This document shows positions 24,640-38,300 of a DNA stretch of 64,000 bases, one piece after another. A program made the translations under genes and the position numbers. The stretch is taken from positions 1,674,001 to 1,738,000 of the forward strand of contig JAYJMM010000093.1 of the NCBI GenBank assembly GCA_037349105.1, read 5' to 3'. This stretch comes from Limnomonas spitsbergensis (Eukaryota > Chlorophyta > Chlorophyceae > Chlamydomonadales). Below the pieces are notes generated by a model. It was not told where the DNA came from. It saw nothing but the letters and a program-made list of their open reading frames with translations, and did not search any database. Numbering within the stretch: position 1 is the first letter of the stretch; each line of letters starts with the position of its first letter.

Positions 24640-25500
24640 GGCTTAGTGGCTCATCTGCTTTCTTCTGCCTTTAGGCCCACGTGACCACTGACTTTGGGTT
24701 GAGGCTTGTGAGAGGCTTCCACTTGAAGTTGAGGCTCCTTTCGTACGACTTACCCGGGCTCCTTCACAAGGCTCTCTCTTCAAACATTTGCTTTAAAGAA
24801 GAAGAATAGAGCGTGGTCGTACGCATGCCCTCGAGGGGTATACAAACCGGCCGGTTACTTTTGGACTTTTGGACAAGGCAAAGAAAAAGCCGGAGAAATG
24901 CTAGATGGTCCCCCGGCGAAGCCAGAAAAATAAAGAGGAAGTGTGGATGTTCTCCGGCTGGGTCAGTTGGGGCTGGAGGCCCAGGAATCTTGTCCGGCGC
25001 CTACTATTTCTCCGGTTGTTCCTCTTTCTTTTGCGACTTGAGCTTTGCGACTAAAGCTTGCGTTATTATGTATGACATCTGTGTTCTCGAATGGCTGGCG
25101 TAAACCCAGCTGCTAGGAAGAGGCCGCGTCCCGCCGTTTTCAACCACCAATCCTGGGTGTTGGGGGCTTGGAAAGACAAGCCGTACAAAGTTATTGCAGA
25201 GATTGACCTCACTGATGCAGCACAGCTTCTGTCGCGTCTGATCCACCTTGCGATCTTAGTTCAAGAAGACCCCGTCTAACCAATTGAAGGTTACCTGACC
25301 ATGACCGAACCTGCGAGCCCTCTGCCGACCTTCGGAGAGACACACACATACAGATAGCGGACAGTCCAGAGGCCAGCCCAGCAAAGGCTCCGAAGGCCCT
25401 TGCGGAGGAGGTTGTTGAGAGGGGGAAATCACACTTTTCACATTTTCGGGAAACCGGACAAAATAAACGTTTCGGGCTCGGATGAAACCAAAGAGGAAAT
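24640..25500. other. Unassigned region upstream of the TPR gene
   Basis: No gene is recognised. GCCGGAGAA and TTCTCCGG elements recur between 24,880 and 25,020. It may contain distal promoter sequence of the gene starting at 26,278. Confidence 0.3.
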
Positions 25501-25501
25501 A

Positions 25502-26277
25502 ATTCGAGTCCGACTAACTCTTTGAGGTCCCTAACCCATTGTATAACCCTGATGCCCTCCATCTCACATACCTGTGCCTCTCCCTTTCTGTCTCTACTGC
25601 GGGCAGGGCGATCGTCCATATATTTTTTTACCGTTCTGGTCGGCGGCCGATCGGCTGTTACTTCCCAGATGCCTCTCCCTCTCTTCCTCTGGGGTTAGAT
25701 TCCTCCTCCGTCCAACCATCCACTTGAAATGGATCCTGCGGCATGACTTCGGCCGCCCCCCCCCCTCTTTTTCTTTCGACCAGTGCCGATTCGCCCCTAG
25801 CTGGGCGATCGGCCACATCTTTTTTTCCGGTCGGCGGTCGATCAGCTGCCGCTTCCCTGATGCCTCTCCCTCTCTCTGTGCGGGCAGGACCCTCCTTTAT
25901 TCAACCATCCACTTGAATTGGATCCTGCGGCCTGCCTTTGGCCTGCCCCCCCTCTTTCTCTTTCGGCCAGTGCCGATTCGCCCCTAGCTGGGCGATGGGC
26001 CATATTTTTGTTTTTGCCGTTCTGTTCGGCAGCCGATCGGCTGCCGCTTCCCTGATGCCTCTCCCTCTCTTTCTGTGTGGACAGGATCTCCCCTCCTCCA
26101 AATTCGAGTCCGACTAACTCTTTGAGGCCCCAAACCCATTGTATGACCCTGATGCCCTCCATCTCACATACCTGTGCGTCTCCCTCTCTGTTTTCTCTGC
26201 GGGCAGGATCCTCCTTCTCACATGCCCATCTCTTTCTCTGCGGGCAGGACCCTCCTTCCTCCAACCATCCACTTGAA
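25502..26277 (+). promoter_or_regulatory. Triplicated 5' module of the TPR gene (leader plus start-codon context)
   Basis: The sequence immediately before the start codon (TGCGGGCAGGACCCTCC ... CCAACCATCCACTTGAA, then ATGGA) is present three times: ends at about 25,732, 25,922 and 26,280. In the first the ATG is intact, in the second it is ATTGG, and only the third continues into the protein. The block ATTCGAGTCCGACTAACTC ... CTCCATCTCACATACC at 25,502-25,590 recurs at 26,101-26,190, and a CAGTGCCGATTCGCCC block at about 25,780 recurs at 25,966. It is probably the transcribed leader and/or promoter, but no TATA box is assigned. Confidence 0.6.
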
Positions 26278-26360
26278 ATGGACCCAGCCGTGACCAACGA
26301 ACACACAGCCCTCATGACCATGGCCAGGGCGTCGGCGCTCGAATACTACCAAGCTGGAAA
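26278..26360 (+). CDS. TPR gene exon 1
   Basis: Start ATG in a good eukaryotic context (GAAATGG). Encodes MDPAVTNEHTAL followed by the first TPR helix (ALEYYQAG). Ends at AAA|GTGAGC, phase 2. Two upstream diverged copies of the leader and start region do not continue in frame. Confidence 0.75.
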
Positions 26361-29300
26361 GTGAGCTGGGTGGGGAAATTTGAAATTCAAACATGTTTCG
26401 TGTTAGTTCATGAAACTTTCATCCAAAGCCTGTCTTCTATTATTTCGTCGAATTTGAAATTAAAAACCTGGCTTGGTTGGGATATTTCGTCAGATTGAAA
26501 TGGTTTTCCGTTGCCCCACAACAGCTGTACGTGAGCCGCAAACAGCACTTTTGTTTGTGAATTTTGAAGAATAAAGTGTGCGATCACTGTAACTGAGGTT
26601 TCGTTGGGTAATTTGAATACATTTAAGATGCGTGTCCGGCAGTGTAGCCAGCAGCCATAGCTGCATAATTTAAACTTCTCTTAATTTTCTTTTGGGTAAT
26701 ACATCCTTTGAATGGCAGTTAGTAGCGATTGCTGGATGTTTGCTGGATCGCTATGTTCTGATTGATATTAATTTCCCAGCCCTCTACATAATTCCTTTCG
26801 CCTCAGAGGCATGCCTGTTCAGATTTCCACACTTTTGCTTTCCGAATGTGGACAAAGGTTGCCAAGGCTGGGTGGCTCTGCACTCAAGGGGAGGTGTAGG
26901 GTTTAACTCTGAGCCCTTAACCCTGAGGGGATACTGAAGTGGCCAACGCTTCCATGGTTGTCATGCCAGCCTCAAAGCACCCATAATCTAGGAGAGCTTG
27001 ACCCTATTTCTTGCGACATCGCCACCACACCCACGCATGTGCATGTGTGTGTGTGAGGGGGGGAGGGGGAGGCTTAACGTGGCCAACCACCCTGTTTTTG
27101 CCGTAACAAAGTCAACATGCCCATACTCCAGGCCGATCTACCGCCAAACCCTCCATTCTCTCTCCTGAACCCTGAACCTGGAACCCTAAGCGCGCTCATA
27201 ATCCAGGCCGACCTGCCCGCAAACCCCGACCCCCCCTCCTAAGCCCTAGACCCTTCAGCGCTAACTCTTAATGCACTAATACTACAAGGCAACCTGCCCC
27301 TGACTTGTGTGTCAGTGCCACTGCACCCACACTAATGCCTGGGGAAGGGTCTGAAGTCGTCTAAGACCCCTGCTCCGGTTGTCATAAATGTGTCAGCGCG
27401 CTCATACTCCAAGCCAACATGCCCCTAGTACGGTAGTTAAGACAGTGTCGTCGCACCCACGCTCCTGTCTTACTCTTTTTGGTTTTGTGGCCTTGTTGAG
27501 CAGGTTGCTTTTGGGATAGTGTCGCCGCACCCACGGTCGTGTCTTACTCCTTTTGGTTTTAGGGGCTTTGTTGCGCAGGTTGCTTTTGGGATAGTGTCGC
27601 CGCACGCACGGCCATGTCTTACTCATTTTGGTTTTAGGGGCTTTGTTGCGCAGGTTGCTATTGGGATAGTGTCGCTGCACCCACGCTCGTGTCTTACTCC
27701 TTTTGGTTTTAGGGGCTTTGTTGCGCAGGTTGCTATTGGGATAGTGTCGCCGCACCCACGGCCATGTCTTACTCCTTTTGGTTTTAGGGGCTTTGTTGCG
27801 CAGGTTGCTATTGGGATAGTATCGCCGCACGCACGGCCGTGTCTTACTCCTTTTGGTTTTTGGGGCTTTGTTGCGCAGGTTGCTATTGGGATAGTGTCGC
27901 CGCACCCACGCTCGTGTCTTACTCCTTTTGGTTTTATGGGCTTTGTTGCGCAGGTTGCTATTGGGATAGTGTCGCCGCACCCACGGTCGTGTCTTACTCC
28001 TTTTGGTTTTGGCGGCTTTGTTGCGCAGGTTGCTATTGGGATAGTGTCGCCGCACCCACGCACACTAGTGTCTTACTCTTTTTGGTTTTGGGGCCTTGCT
28101 GCGCAGGTTGAAGCTGGCTGAGGTCAAGTTCCTGGAGGCGCTCACAGAAGCTAAGGTGTGTAAGAAAGAAAGAAAAAAGGTACGTCCTAGTAGGGCGTGT
28201 AGGTTAAGGAAATAACGCAGCTTGGGGCCGTAAAAGGTTTGTAACAACGGTGTCTGCCTAGGCCTTTGAAGGGGATGGGGAGTGAGAAGTTGCCCATCTT
28301 CCATCTTAATTGTGCTGAGACCTGCCGCGTTTCCTTTCCCCAGGAAGCCCCCTCATTCACCCTCGCCACCCGTGCTCTGTCCTCGCTTTTCTCAGCTGGG
28401 GATCGATCCAAGACCCTCAAACCGCCCCCCTTACCCTCATACCCCTTGCCCCCCGTCACATCCCCTGCCCCTCGTGCCCCCCCGTGCTCTGTTCTCGCTC
28501 CTCTCAGCCATGGATCGTTCCAAGGACCCTCAAACCGCCCCCCTTACCCTCATACCCCCCTGCCCTCCCCCCCCCCCTCCCCGTCCCCCGTGATGCAAAT
28601 AGGCCTTTGATTTAACTAGTTCATATACTTTTGAAATCACCCCTTCCCCCAGAAATGTCTGCACATCTCCTGCCCCTCGTGCCCCCCCATGCTCTTATCC
28701 TGCCTGCTTCAGCTCGGGTTCGACGCCAAGGATCTTCACACCGCCCCCCTTTCCCCCTTGACCCTCTGCCTGGCCCTTTCGCAAAAGGCTGTGGGTGGTT
28801 GCGTCAACTTTGTAACAATCCTCCTGCATACTCCCCCCTCGTGCTCTGTTCCTGCCCCCTCAGCTTGGGTTTGACTCCAAGGACCGGCACATCGCCCTCC
28901 TTTCCCCTTGTGACCTCTTGCATCCCCCCCCCCTTCGTGCTCTGTTCCTGCCCCTTCAGCTTGGGTTTGACGCCAAGGACCGGCACATCGCCCTCCTTTC
29001 CCCTTGTGACCTCTTGCATCCCCCCCCCCTTCGTGCTCTGTTCCTGCCCCTTCAGCTTGGGTTTGACGCCAAGGACCGGCACATCGCCCTCCTTTCCCCT
29101 TGTGACCTCTTGCATCCCCCCTCTCGTGCTCTGTTCCTGCCCCCTCAGCTTGGGTTTGACGCCAAGGACTGGCACATCGCCCTCCTTTCCCCTTGTGACC
29201 TCTTGCATCCCCCCCCCTCCTTCTCTGTTCCTGTTCTCTCAGCTTGGGTTTGGCGCCAAGGACCGGTACATCGCCCTCCCTTCCCCTTGTGACCTCTTGC

Positions 29301-32300
29301 ATCCCCCCCCCCTCGTGCTCTGTTCCTGCCCCCTCAACTTGGGTTTGACGCCAAGGACCGGCACATGGCCCTCCTTTCTCCTTGTAACCTCTTGCATCCC
29401 CCCCCCTTGTGCTCTGTTCCTGCCCCCTCAGCTTGGGTTTGACGCCAAGGACTGGCACATCGCCCTCCTTTTCCCTTGTGACCTCTTGCATCCCCCCCCC
29501 CCTCGTGCTCTGTTCCTGCCCCCTCAGCTTGGGTTTGACGCCAAGGATCCTCACATCGCGTCGTGCCAGAACAACCTGGCTGAGTTTTACCGCAATACAC
29601 GACAATACGAGAAGGCGGAGCAGCTGTACCAGCAGGTGCGTGATCTTGCAATGTTTTTAAAGGGCGGAGCAGCTGTAGTGCTGTAGTGCTGTACCAGAAG
29701 GTGTGTTGCGCTGTGATTCTGTTACAAGGTCGCAGTTGTACCGCACCCCCAGGCAGTATGAGAAGGCGGAGCAGCTGTACCAGCAGGTGCGTGATCCTAC
29801 TGTACTGACGGCCAGAGCAGCTGTACCAGAAGGAGCGCTGTCCATGATTCATGTACCCTGAACCCTGAACCCTGAACCCTGAACCCTGAACCCTGAACCC
29901 TGAACCCTGAACCCTGGACCCTGGACCCCGAACCCAGGACCCTGAACCTTGAACCTTGAACCCCGAACCCCTATTTCTTGTGACCCTGCCCCAATGTAGT
30001 CATGCACCATATGTTGTTTACCCGAACTGCTGTACCACGAGCTGTGTGCCCAGAGTCCTGTACCACAAGTCATGCAACGTGAGTTGTATACCATGAATCA
30101 ACGAGTCCTGATCTCTAAGCCCTTTACCCTGTGCCTTATACCCTGTGCCTTATACCCTGTGCCCTATACCCTGTGCCCTATACCCTGTGCCCTATACCCT
30201 GTGCCCTATACCCTGTGCCCTATACCCTGTGTCCTATACCCTGTGCCATATACCCTGTGCCATATACACTGTGCCTTATACCCTGTGCCTTATACCCTGT
30301 GCCTTATACCCTGTGCCCTATACCCTGTGCCTTATACCCTGTGCCTTATACCCTGTGCCTTATACCCTGTGCCTTATACCCTGTGCCTTATACCCTGTGC
30401 CTTATACCCTGTGCCTTATACCCTGTGCCTTATACCCTGTGCCTTATACCCTGTGCCTTATACCCTGTGCCCTATACCCTGTGCCCTATACCCTGTGCCC
30501 TATACCCTGTGCCTTATACCCTGTGCCTTATACCCTGTGCCTTATACCCTGTGCCTTATACCCTGTGCCTTATACCCTGTGCCCTTTACCCAGTGCCCTT
30601 TACCCAGTGCCCTATACCCTTTGCCTTATACCCTTTGCCTTATACCCTGTGCCGTATACCATGTGCTGTATACCATGTGCCTTATACCCTGTGCCTTATA
30701 CCCTGTGCCTTATACCCTGTGCCTTATACCCTGTGCCTTATACCCTGTGCCTTATACCCTGTGCCTTATACCCTGTGCCCTATACCCTGTGCCTTATACC
30801 CTGTGCCTTATACCCTGTGCCTTATACCCTGTGCCCTATACCCTGTGCCCTATACCCTGTGCCCTATACCCTGTGCCTTATACCCTGTGCCTTATACCCT
30901 GTGCCTTATACCCTGTGCCATATACCCTGTGCCCTATACCCTGTGCCATATACCCTGTGCCCTAAACCTTGTGCCATCAACCCTGTGCCTTCAACCCTGT
31001 GCCATATACCCTGTTACCTATACCCTGTGCCCTATACCCTGTGCCCTATACCATGTGCCCTATACCCTGTGTCCTATACCCTGTGCCTTATACCCTGTGC
31101 CATATACCCTGTGCCTTATACCCTGTGCCTTATACCCTGTGCCTTATACCCTGTGCCTTATACCCTGTGCCCTATACCCTGTGCCTTATACCCTGTGCCC
31201 TATACCCTGTGCCTTATACCCTGTGCCTTATACCCTGTGCCTTATACCCTGTGCCCTATACCCTGTGCCTTATACCCTGTGCCTTATACCCTGTGCCTTA
31301 TACCCTGTGCCCTATACCCTGTGCACTATACCCTGTGCCATATACCCTGTGCCTTATACCCTGTGCCTTATACCCTGTGCCTTATACCCTGTGCCTTATA
31401 CCCTGTGCCTTATACCCTGTGCCTTATACCCTGTGCCTTATACCCTGTGCCCTATACCCTGTGCCTTATACCATGTGCCCTATACCATGTGCCTTATACC
31501 CTGTGCCTTATACCCTGTGCCTTATACCCTGTGCCTTATACCCTGTGCCTTATACCCTGTGCCTTATACCCTGTGCCCTATACCCTGTGCCTTATACCCT
31601 GTGCCCTATACCCTGTGCCATATACCCTGTGCCTTATACCCTGTGCCTTATACCCTGTGCCTTATACCCTGTGCCCTATACCATGTGCCTTATACCCTGT
31701 GCCTTATACCCTGTGCCTTATACCCTGTGCCCTATACCCTGTGCACTATACCCTGTGCCTTATACCATGTGCCTTATACCCTGTGCCTTATTCCCTGTGC
31801 CCTATACCATGTGCCTTATACCCTGTGCCTTATACCCTGTGCCTTATACCATGTGCCTTATACCCTGTGCCTTATACCCTGTGCTTTATACCCTGTGCCT
31901 TATACCCTGTGCCTTATACCCTGTGCCTTATACCCTGTGCCTTATACACTGTGTCCTATACCCTTTGCCTTATACCCTGTGCCTTATACCCTGTGCCCTA
32001 TACCCTGTGCCCTATACCCTGTGCCTTATACCCTGTGCCTTATACCCTGTGCCTTATACCCTGTGCCATATACCCTGTGCTCTATACCATGTGCCCTATA
32101 CCCTGTGCCCTAAACCTTGTGCCCTCAACCCTGTGCCTTCAACCCTGTGCCTTAAACCCTGTGCCTTAAACCTTGTCCTTGTACCCTGTTCCCTATACCC
32201 TGTGCCTTAAACCCTGTCCAGTAAACCCAGTGCCTCAAAACCTGTGCCTTAGACCCTGTGCCTTAAATCCTGTGCCTTTAACCCCGTGCCTTAAACCTTG

Positions 32301-35300
32301 TCCCTAAACCTTGTGCCTTAAACCCTGTGCCTTAAACTCTGTGCCTTTAACCCTGTGCCTTAAAGCTGTGCCTCAAACCCTGAACCTTGCGCCGTCCTTC
32401 ATGCCCTGTATCATGCACCCCTCTGGCAGGCCCTTTCTCATTTGGACCTCATCTATGGCGAGAAGCACTGGCTCTATGTGGCCACCATGCACAACCTTGC
32501 GCTGATGTATGAGGCGGCCGGGAAGCATCAGATGGCGCTAGAGAACATGCAGAAAGTGGTCAAGCTACGATTGACGGTGAGAAGAAAGAGGACGACACCC
32601 GCTTCCCTAGGGGGTGCTTGGGTGCATGTGTTTCTGTTGTTGTTGCAGTTGCTCTTCTTGCGGGACGGTACTTGGCCTTGTTGATGTTGTGCTGGAGAAC
32701 ATGCAGAAAGCGGTCAGGCTTCGGTTGATGGTTAAGAAGAAAGAGAGCCACATCCCCCGCCCCTAGGGAGTGTTTTGTTTGCTTGTGGTACCCCCGTATT
32801 GCAGTTGTTGCATATGTTGGTATTGAGGAACGGCTGATGGCCTTCTTGGTAAGGCTCGCTGGAGAACACGCACAAAGTGGTCAAGCTTCGGTCAACCATT
32901 TGAAAGAAAGAAAGCTGCTGGACCCTGGGGTGATGACTCGGTGATTGTACTGTGTCTTTGTTGCAGTTGTTGTTGCTCGCACTGTTGCAGTTATTGTTTC
33001 GTGTACTGCCTCTTAATGTTGCGGATATGTCTTTCTCATATTTCCTCGCTGCACTGAACAACAGGACACCCTTCAGTGTGGCCACGCTCGGCTACATGTA
33101 CTCTTTATCTGCGTTTGCATGTACCGGTGCTCTATGTTGCGGTTGCAAGTACTTTTTTTTGAGGTTGTAGTTGTCGCTGTGTCCCACCTTTTGCTGTACA
33201 CCTTGGGGGAAAGGGTTTCCTTGTGGTACCGCTTAACCTTCCTTGTCTTTTTAGTGGTATTTCTTTCGCCTGTCTGAAGAATGTGGATGCTGACATGGGC
33301 CCCTCTTATAGCAGGCAATGCTGCTGGGAGGTGGCCATATTGGGTGGCTGAATAAGGTGGCCATACATCCATAATGAAAGATTGTTGAGTGGATAAATAG
33401 GGTGACCATGTCCAGCGGCTAAATGAGGTGGCCATATTGATTGGCCATTGAGGGTGGTCACATTTGGTGGCTGAATAATGTGGCCATTTAGAGTGGCCAA
33501 GTACGGTAGGGTCATGTACTCATATCATCATATGTTGTTTGTTAGGAAGCGCCTGGATGTGTCAGTCATGAGGGTCTGTAAAAGGCTTTCCAACCCTGAC
33601 CCCCCGCTTGCATCTCGTCTTTCCCCCCTATGCCCCCCCCCACATACACAAAAGGACAAAAATACAAAACCACAAAACCTGAACTCCTGAAGCTTAACCC
33701 TCGTGTGAAGCATATGTTTGAATACTCGTTGCTTATTGTGTGCAGATAACATGTTTTGCATTTGCTAATCCCACATCCTAAACCCTTGAACCTTAACCCT
33801 TTCCCCTGAAACCTTGTTCTACACAGATGTTTGGCTCCCGCAGTTTCTTGTACGCCGACAGCATGTATGCTCTCTCGCACATCACGCGCAAGGCAGGCGG
33901 CCGCGGAGCCGACTCGAAAGCGCTGCAGATGATGAAAGACGCTGTGGCGATCCTGGAGGATGCAGGTGTGCAGGTGGTGCATTCAAATTTGAATTCAAAT
34001 TGTGGTTTGTGATCTGGCTGACGCAGGTGGTGTATTCGAATTCGAATGGGGTTTTCCGACCTGGCTCGAAAGCACTGCAGATGATGAAGGATGCAGTGGC
34101 AATCTTGGAGGAGGCAGGCGTGCAAGAGTTGCATTCTAGTTATAAGTCCAACTGTGGTGTGTGATGTGGCTGTCACAGGTGGTGAATTCGAATTCGAATG
34201 GGGTTTTTCAATCTGACTTGTAAGCGCTGAATACCATAAAGGATGCAGTGGCAATTCTGGAGTGTGCATGTGTCGCATTCGAATTCGAATTCATCTTGTG
34301 GTGTGTGATCTGGCTGCAACAGGTGTTGTATTCGAATTCGAATGAGGTATTGCGACCTGAATTGAAAGCGCTGCAGATTATGCAAGATGCGGTGGCAACC
34401 CTGGAGGCTGAATGTGTGCAGGTGGCGCATTCGAATTCGAATTCATATTGTGGTGTGTGATCTGGCTGTTGCAGGTGGTGCATTTGAATTCGAATGGGGT
34501 CTTGTGATCTGATTAAAGGCGCTGCAGACGATGACAGACGCGGTACCAATCCTGGAGGACTCGGGAGGTACATTCGAACTCGAATTCAAACTGAATGGTG
34601 TGATCTGGCCGTCGAATGTGGTGCATTCGAATAACAATTGAAATGCAGTGGTTAGACCCGACTCGCGCGCTTGCTGCGTACGACTTATGACGCGGTAGCC
34701 ATCTTTGTGGGAATAGTTACGGTACTCTAGGAGTCCGTACATCCAGACGTACTTCACAATTGTGCTTTGGATGTGGTTGCTTGACCTGGCGCGCAAGCGC
34801 TGCTTATAATGAAGGAAGCAGTCACCGTCCTGTAGGAAGCAGTTAGGCAGGTACCAAAGGTTTAATTTGCCTTTTCTCAGGTTCGAAGAACAGATTTCGT
34901 TTACTGCTGCCAGTGATTTCTTTCAGTGACATTCGGAATTGATTTTGGTTACCAGAAGCCGGGAGAACTGGGTGAATAGCGCGACGCCCGCGCCGAAATT
35001 TTCCCGATCCTAATTGATTTCGTCGTTTTTCGTTACCACGCTTCTGACCCTCAGCTTCGCCGAATTGTTTTTTTGTTACCATTTTGGTTAGGTCTCGTAA
35101 CCAGTAACCACTAAAAACATCCCTGACTGCTGCCCTCATGAAAAATTATCAACCAAAACTGTTCATTTAAGATTGAAAACTGGTGGACGATCGATAATTA
35201 GTATATCCATGTATTACTCAACCTCAAACAACGTGTTACTCATGAGGGAAGGCAAATCAAATCTACGGTATGCAGTGATGCCCTACATCCGAATTTGAAT

Positions 35301-38300
35301 TCGAATGTGGGTGTTTGATCTGGCTCGCGCAGAGCTCCCTGCAGATGGTGCTTCATTAGCAGTCTTGCAGGTGTGATCAGGCGACAAGGTCATGCGTTGC
35401 ATCATAATTACATGTTTGCCACACTCTGGCGTAGTTTTCTACGCTCTGGCAGAGGTTGCCACACTCTGGCGTAGTTTTCTACGCTCTGGCAGAGGTTGCC
35501 ACACTCTGGCGTAGTTTTCTACGCTCTGACAGAGGTTGCCACACTCTGGCGTAGTTTGCAACGCTGTGGCAGAGTTGGCCACACTCTGACCGTGTTTTTG
35601 CAAAGCCCATGCACAGCGCTTTCTATGGGTTAAGACGCCAAACAGTAATATGGAAACCCTAAACCCTAAACCCTAAACCTGAGAGGGATGAAATGCTCCT
35701 TCTCCTCCTGCTCATTGTGGCTACCTCCATGGCCTCCCCGTCTCCTTGGCCCCCTGCTCCTTGTGGCCACCTCCTTGGCCTCCCCGTCTCCTTGGCCCCC
35801 TGCTCCTCGTGGCCACCTCCTTGGCCTCCCCGTCTCCTCCTCCTCCTGCTCCTCGTGGCCATCTCCATGGCCTCCCCGTCTCCTCCTCCTCCTGCTCCTC
35901 GTGGCCATGGCCTCCCCATCTCCTCTTCCTCCTGCTCCTCGTGGCCATGGCCTCCCCAGTGTTTTTCCTGACTGCGCGCCAGACCACTAGACAGGGGGGA
36001 GGGGGCTGCCAGGCTTCCGCTGCTAGGCCGATGGGGACCAAACCTTGGTTGAGCCTGTGGCCTGTGGTTCAAGCGACAGGGCTTGCTGTACCAGGCGCCA
36101 CCGGCCTCAGAACGGGATGTAGCTTAAGTGGGGCTGTATATGTAGCTTAAATGTAGCTGAATTGCGCTGATGACGACTCTGCCCACCCACCCCCTCACAC
36201 ACACGCTGAGAGCGTTCAGGTGAGGGCAATCCGTGTTATAGCTGAAGCTTGGCCACAATGTAGCTGAATTGCACTAAAACCAACTCTGCCCCCTCCCCAC
36301 AGAGAGCGTACAGGTGAACGTTATCCTGTTCTGGCTCCAGGACTTGGCAGTGGAGCTGCGGCGCATCGGCAAGTCTGAGGAGGCCGCCCAATATGTGCGC
36401 AAGGCTGTCCACTACATGGGGGAGGACAAGGGGGAGGTGTTGGCTAAGGTCCGTGTTTGGATATACACACTTTGGGGGGGGGGGGCAAGGTTGGTGCATG
36501 GAGAGGCGCAGTTGTTTGGGAGATGGTTGACCAAGGTTAGGTGTTTGGGGAGGTGCACTTTAGGAGGGGGAGGGTGTTGGGGAAGATTAGTACTTAGGGT
36601 GATGTGCTGTTCCTATTCTGCATTGTTTCAGCTACGATTCAGCTACAATTCAGTCACGTCAGCCGTGGGGAGGGTGGGTCTGGTGCATGGATCCTTGCCT
36701 TCATCTGATCTAGATCTTTGCCTTTATCTGATCTAGGTCTTTGTCTTTATCTGATCGCAGACATCAGCACTTTCAGATAGCCTGGTAGACCAATCATAAT
36801 AAATCTAGATATGTGTCTTTATTTTATCTAGATCTATGTCTTCATTTGATTTAGATCTGTTACATTTGCAGGCTTCAGCACTTTCGAACAGCCTGGTAGA
36901 CTGATCTTTCTAAATCTAGATCTGTGTTTGCATTTGATACTTCCCTGTTCGTGCATCTGATTTGATCTGTCCCTTTATCTGATCTAGATCTGTGCCTTCA
37001 TCTGATCTAGATCTGTTGACTCTGCAGGCATCAGCACTGTCGGACAGCCTGGTGGACTGTCTCCTTGAGAGCCGACAGGTGGGGATCTTTTACAATGCAT
37101 AAATAATCATACGCCCCAAGGCTTATATAAAGCAGGGGGTATAAAGCAGGGGTATAAAGGAAGCCACCCGTCCGGCCAAAGAACTGGGTGCGGAGCTTTG
37201 AAGCAGCGACGCAGGGTACATCATTTGTCTAGGGCATGTCTTCATTTTAGACTTTGACACTCCTTGAAGGCGTACCTAGCCCATTCCCCTCTCTACCTCC
37301 CCCCCCGCTTCCTGCTCCCCACTCTCCCCCCCCTAACAGCTGAAGGCGGCCCACGAGGCCATGGCCACATGCCTGGTTGCAAGGGTGGAACTGTCAACAC
37401 CCCCCGATCCACACTTCCTGCTCCCCACTCCCCACTCTATCCCCCCTAACAGCTGAGGGCCGCCCACGAGGCCATGGCGGCATGCATGGATGCCAGGATG
37501 GAGCTGTGAATACCCGAATTTGCTCGTCTCTTTCCCCGCTCTCCTCCCCCTGACTGCTGAAGGCGCCCAACCGGCCGTGGCCTCATGCATGTAACAGCAG
37601 GATGCAGCTGTTAGAATCCCAGGATGCAGCTGTTAGTATCTGAGGCCATAATCCGCTCCCCATTTGCCCCGCTCATCTCATTCCCCACTCCCTTCCTTCC
37701 TGCCAGCTGAGGGCCGCCCACGAGACAATGGCCGCATGCCTGGGTGCCAGGGTGGAACTGTCAACACCCCCCGATCCCCATTTCCTGATCCCCACTCCCC
37801 ACTCCCCTCCCCCTAACAGCTGAAGGCCGCACACGAGGCCATGGCCGCATGCCTGGGTGCCAGGGTGGAGCTGTTTGGCCGAGACCTTGCAGTGGTCCAG
37901 TCCATGAGCAAGCTGGCGGGCATCGAGGGCCAGCTGGGTCAGGTGCGGCAGGTTGGGGTGTAGGGTGTAGGGTTTAGGCCCAGTTGAGGAGAGGCAGCTG
38001 AGTTTGGTGCAGAGGGGATGCTTTGGGTCCAGTTGAGGAGGGCCAACTGGGTCAGGTGCGGCGGGTTAGGGGGCATAAGGGCTTGATGGCCCAGTTGAGG
38101 GGGGGATGCAAACCTTTGACAGTGTTTGCTGTCTGGCTGATGTGCATCCTGAGTCGTCCACGTTTAAATCATGAAGGAGGCCGGTGGCCTTCACCACATG
38201 GCATTTCATGCAACTAATTCATGTCGTGAGGCTTTCTTTATGACTCAAGATTCCTCGTCCACGTGGAATAACCCTAGACCCTAAACCCTTAACCCTTAAC

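Noticed and set aside
27402..28121. Frames of 146-217 codons on both strands over the 75-bp array
   Set aside because: The 25-codon period keeps frames open by chance; the unit is intronic and ends in the acceptor of exon 2.
28631..29686. A 351-codon plus frame ending in the TPR helix of exon 3
   Set aside because: Only the final 36 codons are real. The rest is translated acceptor-decoy array (LGFDAKDRHI... followed by intron), which does not match TPR spacing.
29857..29975. Chromosome end
   Set aside because: The heptamers are short, degenerate and flanked on both sides by a gene; interstitial only.
30072..32210. Plus-strand frames of 300-674 codons (PYTLCLIPCALYPV repeats)
   Set aside because: A 14-bp unit without stops opens all three frames with the same cyclic peptide. 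It lies in intron 3 between phase-compatible exons.
35455..35600. CRISPR-like array (40-bp period)
   Set aside because: Units are contiguous without unique spacers, in a eukaryotic intron.
36314..36340. A 27-nt intron between an 11-bp micro-exon and the rest of exon 6
   Set aside because: Too short for normal splicing, and reading straight through it stays open and supplies a canonical first TPR helix.
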